DNA of 64,000 nucleotides from the NCBI RefSeq assembly GCF_024206495.1, contig NZ_JAMBPQ010000018.1, positions 1 through 64,000 on the forward strand, in the 5' to 3' direction. Shown piece after piece: positions 51,536 through 58,745 of this stretch (position 1 is its first letter; the number at the start of each line of letters is the position of its first letter). Made by a program: the position numbers and the translations under genes. The stretch comes from Paraburkholderia sp. CNPSo 3272 (GTDB lineage Bacteria; Pseudomonadota; Gammaproteobacteria; Burkholderiales; Burkholderiaceae). The notes under the pieces are model-generated. The model was given only the letters and a program-made list of their open reading frames with translations, had not been told where the DNA came from and did no database searches.

Positions 51536-52195
51536 TCATGGAGATGTTTTGCTCAGCGCGCGCCAGACGACCTTCATGGCGTGGCGGAATGCATCCCGTT
51601 CCGGTGTGTTCGTCTCCGACCTGCGGAGAAAGACGACCAGACCTTGCAGATGGGAAAGAAGCAGGGCGCCACGCAGCGTACATTCGGTCGACGCCAAATT
51701 TGGGTTGATTTCCGCGATCAGATCCGCCAGAAGCACCTGGAAATCCTCAGTGGATTTGGCCATCAGGGCATGGAGATACGGTTCGTGTTCAGCCAGGCTC
51801 CAGGTTTCCAGAACAAACGCGCTAACGCGATTGCCGCCGGGTGCCGTCAGCACAGAGAATGCCTCTTCGACGATCATGTCCAGCCGTGTCTCCGGTGGCC
51901 GGTGTTTGTCCTGCGTGATCGCCCGATAGTGTGCGAAATAGCGATTCGTGAATGCCTCGATCGTAGCCCGCAATAGTTCTTCGCGGGTGCTGAAATAGTG
52001 CTGCAGGGTCCTCAGCCGGATTCCTGCGTCGCTGGCGATGCGGCGTTGCGTGAATCCAGCGTTGCCTTCCGATGCGAAGACTTCGATCGCAACTTCAATG
52101 ATGGCTGGCACACGTGTAGATCTGTTCCCCCGCCGCCGAGGCGCGTCCGCTGCCGTCTTGTCGAGGTCTGCCGATGAGATGGTCAGGTCTTTCAT
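51536..52195 (-). CDS. TetR-family transcriptional regulator
   Basis: 219 aa. N-terminal HTH: FTQRRIASDAGIRLRTLQHY, preceded by ALIEVAIEVFASEGNAG-like helix 1 (VPAIIEVAIEVFASEG); the C-terminal effector domain is diverse, as usual. ATG at 52195 has GGAG about 10 nt upstream; in-frame starts at 52216 (ATG) and 52240 (TTG) are possible. Convergent with the P450 gene. The AT-rich region upstream has palindromes of TAGTC/GACTA type, so it may autoregulate. Whether it also binds the GAACNNNRTTC sites is unknown. Confidence 0.87.
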   Translation of the reverse strand: MKDLTISSADLDKTAADAPRRRGNRSTRVPAIIEVAIEVFASEGNAGFTQRRIASDAGIRLRTLQHYFSTREELLRATIEAFTNRYFAHYRAITQDKHRPPETRLDMIVEEAFSVLTAPGGNRVSAFVLETWSLAEHEPYLHALMAKSTEDFQVLLADLIAEINPNLASTECTLRGALLLSHLQGLVVFLRRSETNTPERDAFRHAMKVVWRALSKTSP

Positions 52196-52357
52196 CTGTT
52201 GTGCTCTCCGTGGCATTTCCTGTCTTCGCACGCGTTGCAAGGGCGAGACGTATAAGACTGGAAACTGTTCCCGCCCCGATGCGTACGTCTTCCGGTTCCG
52301 GTCGCACGGCGGCGAGTTTGATCTGATGATACTCCTGGTCAGGCGACGAATAAATAA

Positions 52358-52512
52358 TAGTCCGACGACTAATTAAGTCCAGATCACATGAGGCTCTCAG
52401 CCCACAGTATCACGAATACTACTAGAAAAAAGGGTAGATTTATCCATGTCGGCATTTCCCCTGGTACCGTCGGGACTTGATAATGGGTCCGCTGACTACT
52501 AATATTTAGTCA
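52358..52512. promoter_or_regulatory. AT-rich control region with TAGTC/GACTA palindromes
   Basis: TAGTC-N4-GACTA at 52358-52371, overlapping GACT-AATTA-AGTC at 52367-52379, and TGACTACTAATATTTAGTCA (52493-52512) containing ACTAA-TAT-TTAGT. These lie in the 470-bp gap between the TetR gene and the small gene at 52666, markedly more AT-rich than the surroundings. They are candidate operators for the adjacent TetR protein. No gene is seen in 52196-52665. Confidence 0.55.
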
Positions 52513-52665
52513 CTAGACACATTTTCGGCTCCGCAGACGGATCCTCCTGCAACGGCAACCGGAGGATGAGGAACACGGGTGTCTGGGCAGACTGGTTCGG
52601 GCCTCCATTTGCGTTCGTGGGTGTGATCGTCAGAGGCGCACACAGAGCGGTTGAAGGAGCAGGGC

Positions 52666-52917
52666 ATGAAGCTTGGAGAAAGTTCTTTGCGTGCGCTCAT
52701 CGAAAAATGGTTCGCACCCACTGCGACCACCCCGGTGCACGTGAGCCGATGTACCTTCGCAAATTCGAGCCAGACGAGGTGTGTGCTCGCGCGGTCGTCT
52801 GCCTCGGACCAGAGGGACCTTTCGATATTCTTCTTTCGGCATGACGATGGGGCCTGGCGAGTGTTCCCTCCTGCTCCCCGAAAACCAGCAATGCACTTTA
52901 GCGCAGGAACGGGATAG
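52666..52917 (+). CDS. Small hypothetical protein (83 aa)
   Basis: 83 aa, starting MKLGESSLRALIEKWFAP and containing LSIFFFRHDDGAWRVFPPAP. No assigned domain; I recall similar short proteins with a FFRHDDGxWxVFPP core in Burkholderiales but cannot name a family. Evidence for a gene: AAGGAG 8 nt before the ATG and a protein-like hydrophobic/aromatic pattern. It lies alone between the TetR control region and the DUF1302 operon. Function unknown. Confidence 0.5.
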   Translation: MKLGESSLRALIEKWFAPTATTPVHVSRCTFANSSQTRCVLARSSASDQRDLSIFFFRHDDGAWRVFPPAPRKPAMHFSAGTG

Positions 52918-53334
52918 CGGCGTGCGCAAGTCGCGGTCGACAGCCGGCATATATGGAAGGACTGCCAAGGAAAATGGCATAGTCGCGTAAGCGCTTCGGT
53001 CGCTCGCGCAATTCTTCCTTCGTTCGCCGTTGATTCGAAAGACTTAACGCCGCGTCGTCTGTGACGGGTACCGCGCACCGCACCGGGGCGGCGGTACCTG
53101 GCCGCGTCCGGCCTGCTTGTCGATTTGTGAACCGCCGCAAGCTTGTTGCGCGAAAGCCCCTTAGTTTTTGTAGCCCATGCGCCCAGGCGAGGCGGACCCC
53201 CAAATGCAAGCGCCGACAACCCTCGCTAGCACAACGCGCGCCGCAGGCAGGCGGTGCCGCGTCGGCCCAAGCATGCATGTACGTACCGAGTTAAGCCGAT
53301 GACAAATATCGAACTCGCGTTTACCCAGGTTTGT

Positions 53335-53406
53335 GAACGGCGTTCGAAAAAATGTATCGCATAGGGGTGAGCGAGCGTTGACAGTCAGGTTTTGAGCGTT
53401 TATCTT
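53335..53406 (+). promoter_or_regulatory. Promoter of the envelope operon with upstream GAACGGCGTTC
   Basis: TTGACA (53378-53383), exactly 17 bp, TATCTT (53401-53406): a strong sigma-70 promoter giving a leader of about 150 nt before the DUF1302 ATG. GAACGGCGTTC (53335-53345) fits GAACNNNRTTC but lies about 33 bp upstream of the -35 rather than after the -10, so here it could serve activation or looping. The 648-bp gap 52918-53565 has no other convincing feature; open frames there look like shadows. Confidence 0.62.
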
Positions 53407-53565
53407 TGCGAACAGCATTCGTATTCTGGTGATGCGATGGGCAGTACCCCTGGACGCGATGCGGACGAGGTAGGGAGGGCGGTTTCGCTTCATCGCCAAA
53501 AGTCTGCGGCAGTCCAATGGCTTTGGCCGTTTCTGCGGCAGTTCGACAAAGACAAGAGGAGACGC

Positions 53566-55263
53566 ATGAAAAAGAAGAGTCTGAAGCCAAGTGCGATCAG
53601 CCTTGGCGTGCACGCAACCTGTATCGCCGCGGCGTGCGGATTGTGGAGCGCGAACGCCAACGCATTCCACTTTGATGTGCCGAACCCGGACATCGACATG
53701 GAATGGGATAACACCGTGCGTGCGGATTACGACATCCGGCTTCAGAACCCGGACCACTTCTACACGAACAGCCCGACCTACGACGAAGGCGATCTGTCGA
53801 CGCCGAAGTTCAGCACGATCCAGGCGATGCTGAACCTCTACAGTGAATTCGATTTCAAGTACAAGGATACGTCCGGCTTCCGGATCAGTATGGACGCGTG
53901 GTACGACCCAACGTTCAAGAATCACAACACGAGCAATCCTGCTTTTCCGCCGAACTATCCTGACAACGCGTACACAAGCTACATCAAGAAGTACTACCAG
54001 GGGCCAAGCGCGGAGCTGCGTGATGCGTTCGTGTTCAACACGTTCGACCTTGGCGGTCACTCCGTCAACGTGAAGCTCGGCCGCACGGCAGTTACCTGGG
54101 GCCAGTCGGCGTTTGCTACGCTGGGTGGCGCCAACTCGGTGGCGATCGGCCAGGCGCCGCTGGACCTGATGAAGCTGACGCAGAGCCCGAGCGCTTCGCT
54201 CAAGGAAATCGTGTTGCCGACGGCTCAGGCCGACGTGACGACGAACATTACGGATACGATCACCCTCGGGGCGCAATACACCTTCGAGTGGAACCACGAT
54301 CGCCTGCCAGAAGGCGGCACGTATTTCGGCGGGGCGGATCCGATTCTCTATGGCCCGCCGGTGGCCAGCTACACGACGATTCCTGGACTGGGCACGTTCG
54401 CGATTCCGCGTGTAGCGCCGACCAAAGGTCAGATCGGTGATATCGGTCTTGACGGCAAGTGGCGTGTTGATTCGCTGGCAACCACCTACGAACTGACGTA
54501 TCGCCACTTCGCCATGAAGATGCCTTGGGCGGCCGTGCTTGTACCTGGCGCTGGGCCGCAACTCTTCCCGGGCACCAATCTGCCGGGAGTCACGGCGAAA
54601 TACGGCAACGACGTCAACCTGATCGGTCTGGGCTTCAATAGCGCTATCGGCAATGCCGCCGTGGCTGGCGAAGTCTCATACCGCTGGAACATGCCGCTCA
54701 ATGCAGTCAACACGACGACGGTCAACGACGCGCCGACCGGCCGTACCCTCCATGGTCTTTTGAACGTTACGCAGTCGTTCGGCAAGTCGCCGTTGTGGGA
54801 CAACATGTTCCTGCAGGCGGAATTCTCGTTCAATCAGTTGCTGAGCGTGCAGTCGAATGCGGGAAATTTCGCCAATTCCAGCTATGACACCACCGGCCAG
54901 TGTTCGGCATCGGGCAATTCTGCATTCAATAACTGCTCGACGCGCTTCTGGGCCGGTCTCGGCATCGGTGCGAGCCCGCAGTGGTATCAGGTATTCCCTG
55001 GGGTCGACCTGACGATGCCGCTGTTCGTCAATCTGAACCTGAAGGGCTACTCGTCCGTTATCTCGCCTGCCGCCGAGGCGCAAGGGCAGAATACGTTCGT
55101 GGTCGGGCTCGACTTCACGATTTACAACAAGCACGAGGTCGATATCACCTATACCTATTACATGAACAAGAAGGGGTATTCGACGGCGGGCGCCGCAACC
55201 GCTCTCGGCGCGCCGTACAGCGACAAGTCGTGGCTAGGCATCACGTATCAGACGACGTTTTGA
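53566..55263 (+). CDS. DUF1302 family outer-membrane protein
   Basis: 565 aa, with a signal peptide (MKKKSLKPSA..., cleavage after ANA at about residue 33), many alternating beta-strand patterns and a C-terminal Phe (WLGITYQTTF), all expected of an outer-membrane beta-barrel. DUF1302 proteins are regularly encoded with DUF1329, YCF48-like and RND/MMPL genes in catabolic clusters for hydrophobic compounds; their transport role is suggested, not proven. ATG at 53566 behind AGAGGAG. First gene of a five-gene operon. Confidence 0.9.
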   Translation: MKKKSLKPSAISLGVHATCIAAACGLWSANANAFHFDVPNPDIDMEWDNTVRADYDIRLQNPDHFYTNSPTYDEGDLSTPKFSTIQAMLNLYSEFDFKYKDTSGFRISMDAWYDPTFKNHNTSNPAFPPNYPDNAYTSYIKKYYQGPSAELRDAFVFNTFDLGGHSVNVKLGRTAVTWGQSAFATLGGANSVAIGQAPLDLMKLTQSPSASLKEIVLPTAQADVTTNITDTITLGAQYTFEWNHDRLPEGGTYFGGADPILYGPPVASYTTIPGLGTFAIPRVAPTKGQIGDIGLDGKWRVDSLATTYELTYRHFAMKMPWAAVLVPGAGPQLFPGTNLPGVTAKYGNDVNLIGLGFNSAIGNAAVAGEVSYRWNMPLNAVNTTTVNDAPTGRTLHGLLNVTQSFGKSPLWDNMFLQAEFSFNQLLSVQSNAGNFANSSYDTTGQCSASGNSAFNNCSTRFWAGLGIGASPQWYQVFPGVDLTMPLFVNLNLKGYSSVISPAAEAQGQNTFVVGLDFTIYNKHEVDITYTYYMNKKGYSTAGAATALGAPYSDKSWLGITYQTTF

Positions 55264-55277
55264 TAATGGAGACAGCT

Positions 55278-56627
55278 GTGAAAAGATTCCCAAAGCTTCT
55301 TAAGGCGCTTGCGGTTCTTGCGGCAATCTGGGCCTCGCCATACACGCTAGCCGCCGATAGCGGACTGACGCCGTTTGGCGCCGAGATCGCAGGAAACAAG
55401 GACGGGACCATTCCTGCCTATACCGGGGGCATCACGCAGGCTCCCACCGGATTCAAACCGGACTCAGGAAAATGGGCGGATCCGTTTCCCGGTGAAAAAC
55501 CCATTCTCCAGATCACGGCACAAAACTACGAGCAATACGCGGACAAATTAAGTGCGTCGGCAATTGAATTATTCAAACGCTTTCCGACTTACAGGATGGA
55601 TATCTATCCGACTCACCGCAGCGTTTCGTATCCGGACTGGTATTTGGAGAACTCCAACAAGAACGCTCAAACCGCGAAGCTTGAAAAGAACGGCCTTTAC
55701 CTGTCCGGAGCATTTGGCGGAAAACCGTTTCCGGTGCCGAAGAATGGGCAGGAAGCGTTGTGGGACTGGGAGTTGCGTTACGTCGGTACGATCCAACGCA
55801 ATAACGTGAAAACGTGGTTGGTGGACTCGACCGGTACGCCGATCCTTGCGGCGCAATTCAAGAGCTCCCTCTATTACCCGTACTTCGATATCAAGAAGGA
55901 GGATGAATTCCGGAAAAAATCGGGCCTCGCAAACTGGTATTACGTGTACAACGACTACGCGGCACCGGCGCGCCTGATTGGCGATACGACCCTCTTCTGG
56001 TACTTCATGGACACGGCGGATCATGATCAGCAGTCCTGGGAATACAACCCGGGGCAGCGTCGTGTGCGGGTGGCGCCGGATCTCGCCTACGATACGCCGA
56101 ACCCCGGCTATTCGGGGGCAATCACGATGGATGACATCCAGTTGTTCTACGGACGGATCGATCGCTGGGACGCCAAGCTCGTGGGCAAGAAGGAGATGTA
56201 CATCCCGTACAACGACTACAAGCAGCAGTACGAAACGCCAGCGAGCAAGATCCTCACACCGCACTTCGTCAATCCGGATCACGTACGCTGGGAGCTTCAC
56301 CGTGTGTGGGTCGTTGACCTGAAGCTCAAGTCGGGTGCGCGCCACGTCTACAGCCGCAAGATGCTTTTCCTGGACGAAGACGGCGGTGGCGGGATGATGG
56401 ACGCTTACGACCAGTCGGGCAAGCTCTATCGCGGTGGATTCGAGACGACGGTGCCCGCCTACGACTACAAGGTTCCCTATTCACTCGGCAACTGGTTTTA
56501 CGACTTCAATAGCGGCATTTACATCTTCGGCAGTCACCCCGCTGAGACGCCGGGGATTCTCTTCAACGTGAGCTTCCCGTCCGACTACTACACACCGGAA
56601 CGCATGCAGTCTGCGGGTGTGCGCTAA
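55278..56627 (+). CDS. DUF1329 family exported protein, full length
   Basis: 449 aa from the GTG at 55278 (GGAG 6 nt upstream); an ATG 4 codons earlier is possible. A signal peptide (MKRFPKLLKALAVLAAIWA, ending TLAA) sends it to the periplasm or outer membrane. Family segments include GLTPFGAEIAGNKDGTIPAY, YPTHRSVSYPDWY-like and the C-terminal YSLGNWFYDFNSGIYIFGSH. I associate DUF1329 with LolA/outer-membrane-lipoprotein-sorting-like folds, suggesting binding of a hydrophobic ligand; this is from memory. Second gene of the envelope operon, 14 bp after DUF1302. Confidence 0.88.
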   Translation: MKRFPKLLKALAVLAAIWASPYTLAADSGLTPFGAEIAGNKDGTIPAYTGGITQAPTGFKPDSGKWADPFPGEKPILQITAQNYEQYADKLSASAIELFKRFPTYRMDIYPTHRSVSYPDWYLENSNKNAQTAKLEKNGLYLSGAFGGKPFPVPKNGQEALWDWELRYVGTIQRNNVKTWLVDSTGTPILAAQFKSSLYYPYFDIKKEDEFRKKSGLANWYYVYNDYAAPARLIGDTTLFWYFMDTADHDQQSWEYNPGQRRVRVAPDLAYDTPNPGYSGAITMDDIQLFYGRIDRWDAKLVGKKEMYIPYNDYKQQYETPASKILTPHFVNPDHVRWELHRVWVVDLKLKSGARHVYSRKMLFLDEDGGGGMMDAYDQSGKLYRGGFETTVPAYDYKVPYSLGNWFYDFNSGIYIFGSHPAETPGILFNVSFPSDYYTPERMQSAGVR

Positions 56628-56660
56628 TTGTCTGCTTATGTAGGGATGAGGTAATTAGTA

Positions 56661-56691
56661 GCGTCCTGCCTGGCCCCGCCAGGCAAGACGC
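56661..56691 (+). other. Intergenic hairpin between the two DUF1329 genes
   Basis: GCGTCCTGCCTGG (56661-56673), loop CCCCG, CCAGGCAAGACGC (56679-56691): 13-bp arms with one mismatch, 33 bp after the first DUF1329 stop. No U-run follows, so it more likely stabilises or attenuates the transcript than ends it. Confidence 0.7.
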
Positions 56692-56771
56692 TTCGGCAAC
56701 GAGTTTCTACACGGGTGTCGGGTCTCGAAAGTAGCGTTGTTGCTTTTGGTCTTGAGTTATCCAGGAAAGGG

Positions 56772-57545
56772 ATGGTGAAGGCTTTGAAGAAGCACCGGAT
56801 ATTGATGAAGGCGCTGGCATTTGCAGCGGCTGTTTGCATGGCGCCGATGGCTGGCGCGCTCGAGAACGGGATGACGCCGTTCGGCTCGCAAATTGCCGGC
56901 AGCAAGGACGGGGCGATTCCTGCGTACACGGGCGGAATCACGCAGGCGCCGGCGGGTTTTAAGCCCGACTCGGGAAGGTGGGCGGATCCCTTTGCTGGTG
57001 AGAAGCCGACGATGCAGATCACGGCGCAAAACTACCAGCAATATGCGGATAAATTGAGTGCCAGTTCGGTCGAGTTGTTCAAGCGCTACCCGACGTACCG
57101 CATGGATGTTTACCCGACGCACCGATCCGTCTCGTACCCGGACTGGTATCTGGCGAATTCGGAAAAGAATGCGCAGAGTGCGAAGCTCGAAAAGAACGGT
57201 CTGTTCGTGGAGGACGCATTCGGCGGTAAACCGTTCCCTGTGCCCAGGAACGGGCAGGAAGCGATGTGGGACTGGGAGCTGCGCTACGTCGGTACGGCGC
57301 AGCGCAACAATGTAAAGACGTGGCTCGTCGACGCCAGCGGCACGCCGATCCTCGCGGCTCAATTCAAGAGTTCGACGTACGATTACAAAGTGCCGTATTC
57401 GCTGGGCAACTGGTTCTACGACTTCAATAGCGGTGTGTATATCTTCGGAAGCCATCCGGCCGAGTCGCCAGGCGTCTTCTTCAATAGCAGCTTTTCGCAT
57501 GACTTCTTTACGCCGGAGCACATGCAGTCAAGCGGTATCCGATAG
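56772..57545 (+). CDS. DUF1329 family exported protein with precise central deletion
   Basis: About 257 aa paralogue of the preceding protein. It matches it from the signal peptide through AAQFKSS, then jumps directly to YDYKVPYSLGNWFYDFNS, which in the full-length copy comes about 196 residues later; one Thr sits at the junction (about 57373). The frame is open throughout, with signal peptide and C-terminus intact, so it is an in-frame internal deletion rather than decay. The start (ATG 56772 behind GGAAAGGG, or GTG 56775) is uncertain. Half the usual family length; it may be a truncated functional partner or a recent relic. Confidence 0.85.
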   Translation: MVKALKKHRILMKALAFAAAVCMAPMAGALENGMTPFGSQIAGSKDGAIPAYTGGITQAPAGFKPDSGRWADPFAGEKPTMQITAQNYQQYADKLSASSVELFKRYPTYRMDVYPTHRSVSYPDWYLANSEKNAQSAKLEKNGLFVEDAFGGKPFPVPRNGQEAMWDWELRYVGTAQRNNVKTWLVDASGTPILAAQFKSSTYDYKVPYSLGNWFYDFNSGVYIFGSHPAESPGVFFNSSFSHDFFTPEHMQSSGIR

Positions 57546-57575
57546 CAGGCGGTAAAGCACTAAGCGCAGCGAACT

Positions 57576-57603
57576 TGCAGTGCCGGTCCGACCCGGCACT
57601 GCA
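57576..57603 (+). other. Intergenic hairpin after the short DUF1329 gene
   Basis: TGCAGTGCCGG (57576-57586), 6-nt loop, CCGGCACTGCA (57593-57603): a perfect 11-bp stem 30 bp after the stop, without a following U-run. It resembles in position the hairpin after the first DUF1329 gene. Confidence 0.72.
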
Positions 57604-57668
57604 CGCCAAAAGTACATAAAGCAGGACTGTTCGCGAAGTCGATCGGCAGTAACTGTGAAGGAGACGCA

Positions 57669-58733
57669 ATGCGCAATACCACGTTTCGTTGGCTGGCCAT
57701 GGTGGCGGCGGCAAGCCTCGCGAGCGGTGCGGTTTATGCGGGGTTTGCCGACCCGATGCACTCGCCGGCAATCACCAACCCACGCGCTGCACACGAACCC
57801 GTGATGGCCGTTGCCCAGGCCGGGCAGCGACTGGTCGCGGTTGGGCCACGCGGCGTCATTCTCGTCTCGGACGACGACGCGGCGCACTGGCGCCAGGTGA
57901 ACGTGCCAGTGAGCTCCGATCTTGTTGCGGTGACCTTCAAGTCCGCGACGCTGGGCTGGGCGGTCGGACACGATGGGGAAGTGCTCCATACGATCGATGG
58001 CGGCAATACCTGGACGCGCCAGCTTGACGGCGAGCAGGCCGCGAAGCTGATGACGGACTATTACGCGAAGCAGCAGGGCGATTCGCCGGACCTGAAGGCC
58101 TCGCGCGAGGAGGCCCAGCGCTTCGTGGCCGACCAGGGCGGTCGTCCTTTCCTCGACGTCTGGTTCGACGACGAGCGCTCGGGCTGGGTCATCGGTTCGT
58201 TCAACATCATTTTCCATACCGAAGACGGCGGCAAGAGCTGGGTTCCATGGTTCGACCGCGTCGACAACCGTGACGCCCTGAACCTGCATGCGATGCGGCG
58301 TATTAACGGGACGCTCTATATCGTGGGCGAGCAGGGCCTGCTGCTCAAGCTCGATCCTGACAAGCAGCGCTTCGTTGCGCTGTCCTCGCCGTCCAAGGGC
58401 AGCCTCTTCGGACTCGCCGCGGCTGGCAACGCGATGGTCGTGTACGGCCTGCTCGGCAACGCTTACCGCTCCACCGATGGCGGCGCCACCTGGAGCAAGA
58501 TCACGCTGCCAACCGGCGCGAGCATCCTCGCCTCAGCCGAGCTCCCGAATGGTCGTCTGCTGCTGGCCACGCAGGCCGGCGAGCTGCTCGAGAGCACCGA
58601 TCAGGGCGCAACGTTCCACACACTGGGCGCGAGCCAGCCGGGCGGGGTCTTCGCCATGGCGCTGCGCGACGACACCGCGGTGCTGGCCGGCGCAGCCGGC
58701 CTGACGCGGGTCACATTGGCGAAGTCGCAATAA
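57669..58733 (+). CDS. YCF48-like / BNR-repeat exported protein
   Basis: 354 aa with a signal peptide ending VYA-GF (about residue 24). At least four Asp-box (BNR) repeats are visible: TIDGGNTWTRQ, TEDGGKSWVPW, STDGGATWSKI and STDQGATFHTL, giving a beta-propeller. Homologues are named after the photosystem II assembly factor YCF48, but in heterotrophs they accompany DUF1302/DUF1329/MMPL genes and may be a periplasmic scaffold. ATG at 57669 with AGGAG. The transporter gene starts 12 bp after its stop. Confidence 0.88.
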   Translation: MRNTTFRWLAMVAAASLASGAVYAGFADPMHSPAITNPRAAHEPVMAVAQAGQRLVAVGPRGVILVSDDDAAHWRQVNVPVSSDLVAVTFKSATLGWAVGHDGEVLHTIDGGNTWTRQLDGEQAAKLMTDYYAKQQGDSPDLKASREEAQRFVADQGGRPFLDVWFDDERSGWVIGSFNIIFHTEDGGKSWVPWFDRVDNRDALNLHAMRRINGTLYIVGEQGLLLKLDPDKQRFVALSSPSKGSLFGLAAAGNAMVVYGLLGNAYRSTDGGATWSKITLPTGASILASAELPNGRLLLATQAGELLESTDQGATFHTLGASQPGGVFAMALRDDTAVLAGAAGLTRVTLAKSQ

Positions 58734-58745
58734 GGGGGAGCAGAC

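Noticed and set aside
52506..53219. 237-codon open frame on the minus strand in the gap before the DUF1302 operon
   Set aside because: Low-complexity Arg/Ser/Cys composition, no ribosome-binding site, and it opposes the better-supported small gene at 52666.
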